Positions 24,455-34,456 of a stretch of DNA of 53,592 bases are shown here, in pieces. This stretch comes from an uncultured Bacteroides sp. GTDB taxonomy: Bacteria; Bacteroidota; Bacteroidia; Bacteroidales; Bacteroidaceae. The notes below the pieces were generated by a model. It had not been told where the DNA came from. It did not search any database and saw only the letters and a list, made by a program, of their open reading frames with translations. Every line of letters begins with the position of its first letter. Position 1 is the stretch's first letter. Location: contig CASDXG010000052.1 of NCBI GenBank assembly GCA_949285025.1, forward strand, positions 1-53,592. The letters are read 5' to 3'. Position numbers and translations under genes: made by a program.

Positions 24455-25300
24455 ATGAAATACTTCGAAATTACATTTACTGCACAGCCATGTTCCGAAA
24501 TTATCACCGATGTCTTGTCGGCACTCCTGGCCGACATAGGTTTCGAAAGTTTTGTGGAATGTGAAGAAGGGATACAAGCTTATATCCAACAGTCTTTATT
24601 CAATGAAGATGCCTTAAAGCATGTTTTAACAGAATTCCCATTATCAGATACACAAATCACCTATACGATATCCGAACCGGAAGACAAGGACTGGAACGAA
24701 GAATGGGAAAAAAACTTTTTCCAGCCCATTCTGATAGAGGAACGTTGCGTAATACACAGCACATTTCATAAAGACTATCCGAAAGCGGCATACGATATTG
24801 TCATCAATCCCCAAATGGCATTCGGGACAGGACATCACGAAACGACATGTCTCATGCTGGGAGAATTACTGGATGCCGATTTGAAAAACAAGTCGGTTCT
24901 TGACATGGGCTGTGGCACATCTATTCTGGCTATTTTGGCCAGCATGCGCGGAGCTGATCCGGTAACTGCCATCGATATCGACGAATGGTGCGTAAACAAC
25001 TCACGGGACAATATCGCGTTAAACAACATTCATAACATTACGGTAAAACTAGGAGACGCCTCATCGCTAAACGGATGCAAACCTTTCGATATAATCATTG
25101 CAAATATCAACCGTAACATTCTGCTGAATGATATGCCGGCATACGTAAGTTGCATGCACAAAGACTCCGAAATTTTCATGAGCGGCTTTTATACACAGGA
25201 TATACCTTCGCTTCAGAAACGGGCGGAAGAACTCGGTTTACGTTTTATTCATCACAGCGAAAAGAACAATTGGGCTGCAATAAAACTAATAAAAGAATAA
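24455..25300 (+). CDS. prmA: PrmA, ribosomal protein L11 methyltransferase
   Basis: SAM-dependent methyltransferase that methylates ribosomal protein L11. The 281-residue protein has an N-terminal substrate-recognition domain ending around DWNEEWEKNFFQPI, then the family block INPQMAFGTGHHETTCLML, the SAM-binding motif DMGCGTSILAILA and the catalytic-site motif IIANINRNIL. Length is normal. Seven bases separate it from thiD, so the two share a transcript. Confidence 0.95.
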   Translation: MKYFEITFTAQPCSEIITDVLSALLADIGFESFVECEEGIQAYIQQSLFNEDALKHVLTEFPLSDTQITYTISEPEDKDWNEEWEKNFFQPILIEERCVIHSTFHKDYPKAAYDIVINPQMAFGTGHHETTCLMLGELLDADLKNKSVLDMGCGTSILAILASMRGADPVTAIDIDEWCVNNSRDNIALNNIHNITVKLGDASSLNGCKPFDIIIANINRNILLNDMPAYVSCMHKDSEIFMSGFYTQDIPSLQKRAEELGLRFIHHSEKNNWAAIKLIKE

Positions 25301-25307
25301 ACGGTTT

Positions 25308-26141
25308 ATGACAAAGACTTATCCTTGTGTACTGACAATTGCCGGTTCCGATTGCAGCGGCGGAGCGGGAATTCAGGCCGACATAAAAACAGTATCCGCA
25401 TTAGGTGCCTATGCCGCAAGCGCAATCACGGCAATAACTGTGCAAAATACCTGCGGTGTTTCAGCAATTCATCCCATTCCTTCCGAGTACATAACGGGAC
25501 AAATTGAAGCAGTAATGAGCGACATTTCTCCGGAAGCCGTGAAAATCGGCATGGTTTACAGCACAGAAACGGCTCATCTCATAGTAGAATCTCTCAATAG
25601 ATTCCGCCCCAGATATATCGTTTTCGACCCTGTCATGATTTCTACAAGCGGATATAAATTAATAGAAGATTCCGCCATCGAATCCATTACCCGTGAAATC
25701 ATGCCCGTATTAACCTTAATCACGCCCAATTTATACGAAGCGGAAGTCCTTAGCGGAAAGGAAATCAATTCTTTAGAAAGCATGCAAATGGCTGCACATG
25801 AGCTCCTGAAATATGGAAGCGAAGCCGTACTTATCAAAGGAGGACACCTGAAAAGCAATATAATGTACGACCTCTTACAAATTAAAGGAGAACAACAACC
25901 ACACATCTTCAAAGCGCCTCATATAGAAAGCAACAATACACACGGCACCGGATGCACTCTTTCTTCGGCAATCACAACCTTTCTGTCTCTCGGAGATCCA
26001 CTCACAAAGGCTGTAGAAAAGGCAAAAGAATATGTCTATCAATGCATTAAAAGCGGGAAAGATGTCTGTATCGGTAAAGGACACGGCCCTCTCAACCATT
26101 TCCATTCGCCTACGGCCATGCACATTTTTACCGAAAAGTGA
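25308..26141 (+). CDS. thiD: ThiD, hydroxymethylpyrimidine/phosphomethylpyrimidine kinase
   Basis: Kinase of thiamine biosynthesis and salvage that phosphorylates HMP and HMP-phosphate. The 277-residue ribokinase-fold protein begins with TIAGSDCSGGAGIQADIKT and has VFDPVMISTSGYKL, TPNLYEAEVLSG and the anion-hole motif THGTGCTLSSAI near the C-terminus with its catalytic Cys region. No ThiE fusion. It follows prmA by 7 bases; the other thiamine genes are not in the window. Confidence 0.95.
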   Translation: MTKTYPCVLTIAGSDCSGGAGIQADIKTVSALGAYAASAITAITVQNTCGVSAIHPIPSEYITGQIEAVMSDISPEAVKIGMVYSTETAHLIVESLNRFRPRYIVFDPVMISTSGYKLIEDSAIESITREIMPVLTLITPNLYEAEVLSGKEINSLESMQMAAHELLKYGSEAVLIKGGHLKSNIMYDLLQIKGEQQPHIFKAPHIESNNTHGTGCTLSSAITTFLSLGDPLTKAVEKAKEYVYQCIKSGKDVCIGKGHGPLNHFHSPTAMHIFTEK

Positions 26142-26161
26142 TGATTTATAAAAAGAATCAT

Positions 26162-26169
26162 TACCTTTG
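26162..26169 (+). promoter_or_regulatory. -7 box for fabD
   Basis: TACCTTTG, a match to TAnnTTTG, lies 31 bases before the fabD ATG in the short gap after thiD. Confidence 0.6.
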
Positions 26170-26200
26170 TAACATAACTTAAATAAAAAAAGAACAGCAC

Positions 26201-27088
26201 ATGAAAGCATTTGTATTTCCCGGACAAGGTGCCCAGTTTGTTGGCATGGGTAAAGACTTGTACGACAATTCTCCGTTAGCAAAAGAACTATTCGAAAAAG
26301 CAAATAATATCTTAGGCTACCGCATCACTGATATCATGTTTGAAGGAACGGACGAAGATTTGCGCCAGACCAAAGTGACTCAACCGGCAGTTTTCCTGCA
26401 CTCTGTCATCTCGGCATTGTGTATGGGTGATAAATTTAAGCCGGACATGACAGCAGGACATTCTTTGGGCGAGTTCTCAGCCCTCGTCGCAGCCGAAGCT
26501 TTATCGTTTGAAGATGGACTGAAATTAGTGTACGCCCGTGCAATGGCTATGCAAAAAGCATGCGAAATACAACCTTCGACAATGGCTGCCATCATTGCCC
26601 TCCCTGATGAAAAAGTAGAAGAAATATGTGCAACAGTAGCAGCTCAAGGAGATGTTTGCGTAGCAGCCAACTACAACTGTCCCGGACAAATCGTAATTTC
26701 CGGTTCAATAGAAGGTATCAATAAGGCATGCGAACTGATGAAAGCCGCCGGAGCAAAACGCGCTCTTCCATTAAAAGTAGGAGGCGCATTCCATTCTCCA
26801 CTGATGAATCCGGCTAAAATTGAATTAGAAGCCGCAATCAATGCAACAGAATTCCGCACACCTAAATGCCCGATTTATCAGAATGTGGATGCAAAACCCC
26901 ACACAAATCCCGAAGAAATCAAAAAGAATTTAATTGCACAACTCACCGCGTCTGTAAGATGGACACAAACAGTACAAAACATGATTGCCGACGGAGCTGA
27001 TGATTTTACAGAATGCGGACCGGGGAATGTACTGCAAGGGCTGATAAAGAAAATCGATAAAGAAACAAACGCACACGGAATAGAATAA
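26201..27088 (+). CDS. fabD: FabD, malonyl-CoA:ACP transacylase
   Basis: Transfers malonyl from CoA to acyl carrier protein for fatty-acid synthesis. The 295-residue protein has FPGQGAQFVGMG at the N-terminus, the nucleophile motif GHSLGE (86-91, Ser88) and GGAFHSPLM with the catalytic His. Length is normal. It has its own promoter-like box and is closed by a strong terminator, so it appears monocistronic. Other fab genes are not nearby. Confidence 0.96.
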   Translation: MKAFVFPGQGAQFVGMGKDLYDNSPLAKELFEKANNILGYRITDIMFEGTDEDLRQTKVTQPAVFLHSVISALCMGDKFKPDMTAGHSLGEFSALVAAEALSFEDGLKLVYARAMAMQKACEIQPSTMAAIIALPDEKVEEICATVAAQGDVCVAANYNCPGQIVISGSIEGINKACELMKAAGAKRALPLKVGGAFHSPLMNPAKIELEAAINATEFRTPKCPIYQNVDAKPHTNPEEIKKNLIAQLTASVRWTQTVQNMIADGADDFTECGPGNVLQGLIKKIDKETNAHGIE

Positions 27089-27092
27089 CAAT

Positions 27093-27120
27093 AATCCCTC
27101 CTCCGCAGGAGGGATTTTTA
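27093..27120 (+). terminator. strong rho-independent terminator after fabD
   Basis: AATCCCTCCT (27093-27102) pairs perfectly with AGGAGGGATT (27107-27116) around a 4-base loop CCGC and is followed by TTTA. This is the most compact GC-rich hairpin in the window. Confidence 0.9.
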
Positions 27121-27131
27121 TATTAAAAGCC

Positions 27132-28529
27132 ATGAAACATCGACTTGTAAAATCACTATTACTACTGCTTACCGTCCTGTTCACAGGGGTAAATCCTCTT
27201 TCCTCTCAAACACTCTCACAGGAACCGATTCAACTGAACGGGAACCGTTTCGTTACGCTCTGCATCATGATTCGCACCACGCCTTGGGAAGTTTCAAGAG
27301 ATGTCAAACTCCACCCGCGCGATGAATCGGAATGGCACAAATTGGAAGGAGTAAAAGCCCTTCGGGAAGCCTTTGCAAAAAATAATCCCAATGGAAGATT
27401 GACATGGGGATTCACGTTGAATGCCCTCGAAGACCAACGGGAAAATTACAGACAAATCAGAGAATATGTCGTGGAATGTCACAAAAAATATGGAGACGAA
27501 GTTTCTTATTTTCCGGGATATTTCCCCGCCATGTACTTGCCACGTGAACAGATAAACAGGGAAATGTCTGAAGCAATACAACTCATCTCCGACATGGTCG
27601 GCAACGGTTATCGCCCGCAATCCATCATCGGAGGATTCCTCTCTGCCGACAATCTGAAATATCTTTCAGAGAAAGAAAACATACACGTGGCACATGCTGT
27701 TATCTGGAGCCAGCACAACATAGACGGAGGAGGAGCCGACGGTTCGCCATCTTACCCGTTCTATCCGTCAACAGAACACTTCTGCAAACCGGCACAAGGT
27801 AAAGAAGATTTCATAGATTGCGTAAATCTGGACGGATGGACACTCGACTTCATCTGTGCCCGTCAAAGCGGCTCTAACGGTCACGGCATAGAAGGCTTCA
27901 ACAGCCGTCGGGGTATCGGCCCGATAGAAACGTATACCGGATGGGGACTTGAGCTCGGTCAACGGGAAGTCATGCATACAACGGCCATACATTTCGACAA
28001 AGGTATGGAACTAAACGGGTTCGGATGGATTACAAATATATGGGAAGCGCAACTTGTTTACGAAATGGGTAAGGATTTAATCTGCGATGCCATGTCGATG
28101 TGGGTTACAGGTATTAAAGAAAAATGGCCGGATACTCATTTCGTCTCTTTCGGAGAATTCGGAGAAATCTGGCGAAAAGTTCATCCCGACAATGACTGGA
28201 ATTACCGCTTCGAAGAGCGTGGTTCCGGCTTGGGAGACTCTTATAACAACCTTGAAATCAAATGGTTTATGAACAAAGAGTTCCGCCTTGCTCTATTAAG
28301 AGACTGGCATAAAAATACACCTGCCAAAGTCATCGACTTTACACGATACGACATCCCGGCACAAGAACCGGATGATCCAACTCCGGAACATCCCACAAAA
28401 GACTGGAGCCTTATCAACAAAATCAATCAGAAAGGATTGCGCCCGCAAGATAAACCGCGCTTACTCGAGGAAATGGATGCCGATGACCGGGCGCTGATTG
28501 CCAAATATTATCCGGAATTATTCGAATAA
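27132..28529 (+). CDS. exported DUF3863/DUF3864-like protein, possible carbohydrate-active enzyme
   Basis: A 465-residue protein with a signal peptide (MKHRLVKSLLLLLTVLFTGVNPLSSQ). The body, with LTWGFTLNALEDQRENYRQIREYV, EVSYFPGYFPAMYLPREQI and AHAVIWSQHNIDGGGADGSPSYPFYPS, resembles the DUF3863 family of Bacteroides, which has a (beta/alpha)-barrel-like, deacetylase- or glycosidase-like appearance. Acidic and His residues in ICARQSGSNGHGIEGF and FVSFGEFGEIW could form an active site. I infer, but cannot show, a carbohydrate substrate. It starts 12 bases after the fabD terminator, with no visible promoter of its own. Enzyme activity is unknown. Confidence 0.7.
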   Translation: MKHRLVKSLLLLLTVLFTGVNPLSSQTLSQEPIQLNGNRFVTLCIMIRTTPWEVSRDVKLHPRDESEWHKLEGVKALREAFAKNNPNGRLTWGFTLNALEDQRENYRQIREYVVECHKKYGDEVSYFPGYFPAMYLPREQINREMSEAIQLISDMVGNGYRPQSIIGGFLSADNLKYLSEKENIHVAHAVIWSQHNIDGGGADGSPSYPFYPSTEHFCKPAQGKEDFIDCVNLDGWTLDFICARQSGSNGHGIEGFNSRRGIGPIETYTGWGLELGQREVMHTTAIHFDKGMELNGFGWITNIWEAQLVYEMGKDLICDAMSMWVTGIKEKWPDTHFVSFGEFGEIWRKVHPDNDWNYRFEERGSGLGDSYNNLEIKWFMNKEFRLALLRDWHKNTPAKVIDFTRYDIPAQEPDDPTPEHPTKDWSLINKINQKGLRPQDKPRLLEEMDADDRALIAKYYPELFE

Positions 28530-28546
28530 GCATAATAAAAACAACA

Positions 28547-28598
28547 AAAAACAATTCCTTCTTTTTCAGCACCTTTTCTGAAAAGAAGGAATTGTTTT
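28547..28598. terminator. bidirectional terminator between DUF3863-like gene and lepA
   Basis: AAAACAATTCCTTCTTTT pairs with AAAAGAAGGAATTGTTTT, continuing with TCAG/CTGA near the loop. A-rich and T-rich outer arms serve both strands. It lies in the convergent gap between stops at 28529 (+) and 28614 (-). Confidence 0.85.
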
Positions 28599-28613
28599 AT
28601 CAAAAAGATTACA

Positions 28614-30395
28614 TTAATCCAGTTTAAGCACGGCAAGGAATGCCTTCTGAGGAACCTCTACAGTTCCAATTTGCTTCATACGTTTTTTCCCGCGTTTCTG
28701 CTTCTCCAACAATTTCCGTTTACGGCTGACATCGCCTCCATAGCACTTTGCCGTCACATCCTTCCGTACGGCTTTGATAGTTTCCCGAGCGATAATCTTC
28801 GCTCCGATGGCTGCCTGTATTGCAATCTCGAACTGTTGTCGGGGACTCAGTTCTTTCAATTTCTCACACATACGGCGTCCCAAATCATAAGCATTATCAA
28901 TATGTGTCAAGGTAGACAGCGCGTCCACCGATTCTCCATTCAGAAGAATATCCAGCTTCACAAGCTTTGAAGGACGGAAACCCGCCTGATGATAATCAAA
29001 AGAAGCATATCCTTTTGATATACTTTTCAGTTTATCATAAAAATCGATGACTATTTCTCCCAAAGGCATCTTGTAATGTAACTCCACCCGATTGCCCGAG
29101 ATATAATCCTGACGCACAAGTTCCCCTCGCTTGCCTAAACAAAGAGTCATAATCGGCCCGATATAATCGGTAGTCGTAATAATCGATGCATCAATATATG
29201 GTTCTTCTATATGATCAATGAGCGTAGGCTCCGGCATTCCGCCCGGATTATGTACTTCCTGCACTCCGCCCTGTTTGTCATAAACCATATAAGAAACATT
29301 CGGAACAGTGGTAATCACATTCATATCGAATTCACGGTCTAAACGCTCTTGCACTATTTCCATATGCAAAAGGCCAAGGAATCCGCAACGAAAACCAAAG
29401 CCCAACGCCAAAGAAGATTCCGGCTGAAAGGTCAAAGAAGCATCATTCAGTTGCAGTTTCTCAAGAGAAGCACGCAGATTTTCATAATCTTCCGCCTCGA
29501 TAGGATACACTCCCGCAAAGACCATTGGCTTGACTTCCTCAAATCCTTCAATGGCTTTCTCACACGGACGTGCTATATGCGTAATGGTATCGCCCACTTT
29601 CACCTCACTGGATGTCTTGATTCCCGATATGATATATCCCACATCTCCGGTACGGAGCTCTTTACGAGGTATCATATCCATCTTCAGTACCCCCACTTCA
29701 TCTGCCACATATTCTTTTCCAGTATTGAAGAATTTTACTTTATCACCGGAGCGGATAATACCATTCTCCACTTTAAAATAAGCGATGATTCCCCGAAAAG
29801 AATTAAAAACGGAATCGAAAATCAAAGCCTGTAACGGGGCATTTTCATCCCCATTCGGACAAGGTATACGTTCTATTACAGCCTGAAGAATTTCCTCGAC
29901 GCCCATCCCGGTCTTACCTGATGCCCGAATAATATCTTCATGTTTGCATCCCAACAAGTCAATTATCTCATCTTCCACCTCATCCGGCATGGCACTTGCC
30001 ATATCACACTTATTCATCACGGGAATAATCTCCAAATCATGTTCCAAAGCCATGTAAAGATTTGAAATGGTTTGTGCCTGTACCCCCTGCGAAGCATCGA
30101 CAACTAACAAAGCACCTTCGCATGCTGCAATGGAACGAGATACCTCATAAGAAAAATCAACATGTCCCGGAGTATCGATAAGATTCAATACGTATTTCTC
30201 CCCCTTATAAGTATACTCCATCTGAATGGCATGACTCTTGATCGTAATACCGCGTTCACGTTCCAAATCCATATCGTCAAGCATTTGTCCTTCCGTAATC
30301 TTTATCGTTTGCGTATACTCTAACAACCGATCGGCCAACGTCGACTTTCCATGATCGATATGGGCTATAATGCAGAAATTGCGAATATGTTTCAT
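28614..30395 (-). CDS. lepA: LepA, elongation factor 4
   Basis: Ribosome-associated GTPase related to EF-G, linked to back-translocation or ribosome assembly. From the chosen start it has 593 residues. GTP-binding motifs are [10 protein letters not shown] (G1), DTPGHVDF (G3) and NKCD (G4). The C-terminal LepA-specific domain has the basic block [24 protein letters not shown]. An in-frame ATG at 30422 exists, but the promoter box at 30420-30427 overlaps it, so ATG 30395 is preferred; this also gives the usual [19 protein letters not shown]-terminus. Confidence 0.96.
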   Translation of the reverse strand: MKHIRNFCIIAHIDHGKSTLADRLLEYTQTIKITEGQMLDDMDLERERGITIKSHAIQMEYTYKGEKYVLNLIDTPGHVDFSYEVSRSIAACEGALLVVDASQGVQAQTISNLYMALEHDLEIIPVMNKCDMASAMPDEVEDEIIDLLGCKHEDIIRASGKTGMGVEEILQAVIERIPCPNGDENAPLQALIFDSVFNSFRGIIAYFKVENGIIRSGDKVKFFNTGKEYVADEVGVLKMDMIPRKELRTGDVGYIISGIKTSSEVKVGDTITHIARPCEKAIEGFEEVKPMVFAGVYPIEAEDYENLRASLEKLQLNDASLTFQPESSLALGFGFRCGFLGLLHMEIVQERLDREFDMNVITTVPNVSYMVYDKQGGVQEVHNPGGMPEPTLIDHIEEPYIDASIITTTDYIGPIMTLCLGKRGELVRQDYISGNRVELHYKMPLGEIVIDFYDKLKSISKGYASFDYHQAGFRPSKLVKLDILLNGESVDALSTLTHIDNAYDLGRRMCEKLKELSPRQQFEIAIQAAIGAKIIARETIKAVRKDVTAKCYGGDVSRKRKLLEKQKRGKKRMKQIGTVEVPQKAFLAVLKLD

Positions 30396-30419
30396 ATAAA
30401 TCGTTTTATTTTCAGACGG

Positions 30420-30427
30420 CAAAGATA
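30420..30427 (-). promoter_or_regulatory. -7 box for lepA
   Basis: On the minus strand TATCTTTG (30427-30420) matches TAnnTTTG, with a TTTG 21 bases further upstream. It ends 24 bases before the ATG at 30395. Confidence 0.7.
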
Positions 30428-30488
30428 CGAATTTTTTGAGACTGATACCAAAATTACTTTTTATGATAAACCCGGCATGTTATCCCGA

Positions 30489-31481
30489 TTATAGTTTCCT
30501 TTCATAACTCTGCAACATTCTTTTTGCCTCTTCTTTACTGAAATCCATTAAATCGACCAGCATCTCACTATTTTGATAATCAAGAATACGGGGAGCCAAA
30601 CGCTTCAGATACTCCATTCTGTCGTCATCAAAATCACAAAATTTCAGCAACTGTACGCATTGCGAACACGTAAAATATTGCGTTTTTACTGCGAACGTCA
30701 ACAATTCTATCCGCTCAGAATCGAACGTTGTTTTTTTCATTTCTCCATAAAGAAAACGAAAACGCTTTTCCATCTCTGCCAGATACAGATTGTCATCACT
30801 CATTCTATTGACCGATTGCTCCAACAATATCTTTTGCGCTTCCTTTCTTTCCGACTCAAATGTAAAGGTATCAATAAGTTTTCCGCCATTCTCCATATCA
30901 GATATTACAGGAGCCAATACCCGAAGGTACTGCAAACGCTCTTCACCAAAAGATGTCGTATCCAGTATCTTCATGCATTGCATCACCGTAAAAAACCGTT
31001 CAGAGACTGCATCTTTGAGCATTGCCAGACTTTCTTCTGGCGAATATGCCTCGCCAATATCTTTATATAAGCTACGGAAATAGCGGTCATCAGCCGGAGA
31101 GTAAACCGGCGGATATGCAGAAGTGTCATATTCTTCTCCGGATAATACCGGCGGATATAAAACTTCCGGATGAGGGTACGGCGGAGTATTCCCGTCATAA
31201 GAATCTACGGATACAACACGATTCCGCTCAAAATTAACAAAGACAATGGTCTTTTCTCCTGTCAAAGCATGCACTTTACGATATTCCCACTCCTGAAAAT
31301 TACCATCAAAGCGCCGGAAGTCTGGTTCTCCCAACAGTTTCAGAATCTCTTCTTTCGTCATACCCGCTTCCACTCCGCTCAACAAATTCTGACGTCCTCT
31401 GAATGTAAGAGAAGAAGAGCAACTCCACAACAGGCCTGACAACAACAAAAATATGCCTAATCGATTCAACACTTTCATCAT
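30489..31481 (-). CDS. lipoprotein with BamE/SmpA-like N-terminus and two DUF4476-like repeats
   Basis: About 330 residues from ATG 31481 (an earlier in-frame ATG is at 31505). The signal ends in LLLSGLLWSCSSS, a lipobox. A domain with GVEAGMTKEEILKLLGEPDFRRF and NFQEWEYRKV resembles SmpA/OmlA (BamE) proteins. After a Pro/Tyr-rich linker come two copies of a helical repeat: AVSERFFTVMQCMKILDTTSF...RLQYLRVLAPVISDMENGGKLIDTF and AVKTQYFTCSQCVQLLKFCDF...RMEYLKRLAPRILDYQNSEMLVDLM. These match the DUF4476 pattern. A surface or periplasmic envelope role is likely; the precise function is unknown. It is followed by lepA but separated by the lepA promoter. Confidence 0.78.
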   Translation of the reverse strand: MMKVLNRLGIFLLLSGLLWSCSSSLTFRGRQNLLSGVEAGMTKEEILKLLGEPDFRRFDGNFQEWEYRKVHALTGEKTIVFVNFERNRVVSVDSYDGNTPPYPHPEVLYPPVLSGEEYDTSAYPPVYSPADDRYFRSLYKDIGEAYSPEESLAMLKDAVSERFFTVMQCMKILDTTSFGEERLQYLRVLAPVISDMENGGKLIDTFTFESERKEAQKILLEQSVNRMSDDNLYLAEMEKRFRFLYGEMKKTTFDSERIELLTFAVKTQYFTCSQCVQLLKFCDFDDDRMEYLKRLAPRILDYQNSEMLVDLMDFSKEEAKRMLQSYERKL

Positions 31482-31694
31482 TTCCTTCTTTAATATTCCG
31501 TACAAAAATGAGAAAAAGAATATTCATTGACAAAGGAAATCTCCTATTTCTACGTAGGGTATTCCCGTCCCAAAAAGGAAAACCCCTCACAAATCAGACA
31601 AAAGGTGTCGGTCTTTTTCCAAAAAGGAACCGGCTTATAAAAAAAACATCACCACATTCATTCCATAATAACCTGATAATCCAACTACTTTTAT

Positions 31695-31702
31695 TACTTT
31701 TG
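31695..31702 (+). promoter_or_regulatory. -7 box for valS
   Basis: TACTTTTG matches TAnnTTTG, 43 bases before the valS ATG. The rest of the 31506-31745 divergent gap shows no recognisable gene. Confidence 0.55.
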
Positions 31703-31745
31703 CAGACACATTTTAATGAAAACGTTTTAACAAGATACAACAACA

Positions 31746-34373
31746 ATGGAATTAGCAAGCAAATACAATCCCGCCGATGTAGAGGGGAAATGGTATCAGT
31801 ATTGGCTGGACAATAAACTTTTCAGTTCGAAACCCGATGGAAGAGAACCGTATACCATCGTCATTCCACCACCAAACGTGACCGGAGTACTCCACATGGG
31901 ACACATGCTTAATAACACGATTCAAGATATTTTAGTACGCCGGGCGCGTATGATGGGAAAGAATGCCTGCTGGGTACCGGGCACCGATCATGCATCCATC
32001 GCCACCGAAGCAAAAGTTGTGAACAAACTCGCACAACAAGGAATCAAAAAAAATGATTTAACCCGCGAGGAGTTCCTAAAACATGCATGGGCATGGACGG
32101 AAGAACATGGAGGTATAATCCTTAAGCAGCTACGCAAACTGGGCGCATCCTGCGATTGGGACCGCACAGCTTTCACCATGGATGAAAAACGCAGTAAAAG
32201 CGTAATTAAAGTATTCGTCGACCTTTACAATAAAGGACTGATTTATCGCGGAGTACGCATGGTAAACTGGGATCCGAAAGCTCTCACTGCCCTGTCTGAT
32301 GAAGAAGTAATTTATAAAGAAGAGCACAGCAAACTTTACTACCTGCGCTATAAGGTGGAAGGCGATACGGAAGGACGTTATGCCGTAGTTGCAACTACAC
32401 GTCCGGAAACAATCATGGGCGATACAGCCATGTGTATCAATCCGAATGACCCCAAAAACCAATGGTTAAAGGGAAAGAAAGTAATAGTCCCGTTAGTCAA
32501 CCGGGTTATTCCTGTCATTGAGGACGATTATGTGGACATCGAATTCGGTACAGGCTGTTTAAAAGTTACCCCTGCTCACGACGTAAACGACTATATGTTG
32601 GGAGAAAAATACAATTTGCCTTCCATTGACATATTCAACGACAACGGAACAATCAGCGAAGAAGCCGGCATGTATGTAGGAATGGACCGCTTCGATGTCC
32701 GCGAACAAATAGAAAAAGATCTTGCGGCTGCCAACTTATTGGAAAAAGTGGAGGCCTATACAAACAAGGTCGGTTTTTCAGAACGTACCAATGTAGCCAT
32801 CGAGCCGAAACTTTCCATGCAATGGTTTCTCAAAATGAAACATTTTGCCGACATGGCACTCCCGCCGGTAATGAACGACGAATTAAAATTTTATCCGGCC
32901 AAATATAAGAATACGTACCGCTACTGGATGGAAAACATCAAAGACTGGTGTATCAGCCGTCAGCTTTGGTGGGGACATCAGATACCGGCATATTTCCTTC
33001 CTGAAGGTGGATTTGTGGTAGCCGAAACAAAGGAAGAAGCATTGAAACTGGCAAAAGAGAAAACAGGAAACGCCAATCTGAAACCGGAAGATCTCCGTCA
33101 GGAAGAAGACTGTCTGGATACATGGTTCTCTTCATGGCTATGGCCTATTTCATTGTTCGACGGTATAAACAATCCGGGTAACGAAGAAATTAAATATTAC
33201 TATCCGACTTCCGACTTGGTAACAGGCCCCGACATCATATTTTTCTGGGTCGCACGTATGATCATGGCAGGTTATGAATACATGGGAGACATGCCGTTTA
33301 AGAACGTATATTTCACCGGAATCGTAAGAGACAAAATAGGACGCAAGATGTCGAAGTCGTTAGGCAACTCACCCGACCCGCTTGAACTGATAGAAAAATA
33401 CGGAGCAGACGGTGTACGCATGGGAATGATGTTGTCTGCCCCTGCCGGAAACGATATCCTCTTCGATGATGCATTGTGCGAACAAGGACGTAACTTCAAT
33501 AATAAAATATGGAATGCATTCCGCCTTGTCAAAGGATGGAATGTTACAGACGCTGAACAACCGTTGTATGCACAAACCGCAACCGAATGGTTCGAGGCTA
33601 TGCTAAACAAAGCATCCGCAGAAATTGACGATTTGTTCTCAAAATATCGTCTGAGCGAAGCCCTGATGGTTGTATATAAACTATTTTGGGATGAGTTCTC
33701 AAGCTGGTATCTGGAAACAATAAAGCCCGCTTACGGACAGCCGATAGACAGCCTGACTTACGAAAAGACATTGAGTTTCTTTGAGGCATTGCTGAAATTA
33801 CTGCACCCGTTCATGCCGTTTATAACCGAAGAATTATGGCAACATATTTACGAGCGCAAGGCGGGAGAAAGTATCATGGTTCAGCCTATCCACACCGGAA
33901 AGTCTTATAATGAATCTATCATTACTAACTTTGAAACAATGAAAGATATCATCGGAAACATCCGGACAATACGTCTTCAAAAGAATATCTCCCAAAAAGA
34001 AATGCTGACTCTTCAGGTTATCGGAGCAAATCTGGTAGCTGATTTCAATGCGGTTATTATGAAATTATGTAATCTGACAGCCATTGAAACCGGTTCTATA
34101 AAAGCAGAAGGCGCATCTTCTTTCATGGTAGGAACAACCGAATATGCCATACCTTTGGGAAATCTAATTAATAAAGAAGAAGAATTGAAGAAACTGGAAG
34201 CCGATTTGAAATACCAGGAAGGTTTCCTGCAAAGCGTATTGAAGAAACTGAATAATGAAAAGTTTGTAAGCAAAGCCCCTGCAAACATTATCGAAACAGA
34301 ACGGAAAAAACAGACTGACGCCGAAACAAAAATAGCAGCATTAAAAGAAAGTATCGCAGCTTTAAAGAAATAA
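31746..34373 (+). CDS. valS: ValS, valyl-tRNA synthetase
   Basis: Class I aminoacyl-tRNA synthetase charging tRNA-Val. The 875-residue enzyme has the HIGH-type motif HMGH (50-53) in [14 protein letters not shown], the editing domain ([12 protein letters not shown], and [12 protein letters not shown]), the KMSKS motif near residue 534 ([10 protein letters not shown]), the anticodon-binding domain and the C-terminal coiled coil ([19 protein letters not shown] onward) typical of ValRS. Length is normal. It stands alone on the plus strand between two minus-strand blocks. Confidence 0.97.
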   Translation: MELASKYNPADVEGKWYQYWLDNKLFSSKPDGREPYTIVIPPPNVTGVLHMGHMLNNTIQDILVRRARMMGKNACWVPGTDHASIATEAKVVNKLAQQGIKKNDLTREEFLKHAWAWTEEHGGIILKQLRKLGASCDWDRTAFTMDEKRSKSVIKVFVDLYNKGLIYRGVRMVNWDPKALTALSDEEVIYKEEHSKLYYLRYKVEGDTEGRYAVVATTRPETIMGDTAMCINPNDPKNQWLKGKKVIVPLVNRVIPVIEDDYVDIEFGTGCLKVTPAHDVNDYMLGEKYNLPSIDIFNDNGTISEEAGMYVGMDRFDVREQIEKDLAAANLLEKVEAYTNKVGFSERTNVAIEPKLSMQWFLKMKHFADMALPPVMNDELKFYPAKYKNTYRYWMENIKDWCISRQLWWGHQIPAYFLPEGGFVVAETKEEALKLAKEKTGNANLKPEDLRQEEDCLDTWFSSWLWPISLFDGINNPGNEEIKYYYPTSDLVTGPDIIFFWVARMIMAGYEYMGDMPFKNVYFTGIVRDKIGRKMSKSLGNSPDPLELIEKYGADGVRMGMMLSAPAGNDILFDDALCEQGRNFNNKIWNAFRLVKGWNVTDAEQPLYAQTATEWFEAMLNKASAEIDDLFSKYRLSEALMVVYKLFWDEFSSWYLETIKPAYGQPIDSLTYEKTLSFFEALLKLLHPFMPFITEELWQHIYERKAGESIMVQPIHTGKSYNESIITNFETMKDIIGNIRTIRLQKNISQKEMLTLQVIGANLVADFNAVIMKLCNLTAIETGSIKAEGASSFMVGTTEYAIPLGNLINKEEELKKLEADLKYQEGFLQSVLKKLNNEKFVSKAPANIIETERKKQTDAETKIAALKESIAALKK

Positions 34374-34387
34374 AGTGCACAAACTAA

Positions 34388-34434
34388 AAAGAAGAGGCCA
34401 TCTCAAGTCTATTTTGAGACAGCCTCTTTCTTTA
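34388..34434. terminator. bidirectional terminator between valS and the GH92 gene
   Basis: AAAGAAGAGGC-cat-CTCAA pairs with TTGAG-aca-GCCTCTTTCTTT, an imperfect stem with a 3x3 internal loop and T-rich/A-rich outer arms. It lies between the convergent stops at 34373 and 34457. Confidence 0.75.
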
Positions 34435-34456
34435 TATCTCCGATAAGATGGAGTTC

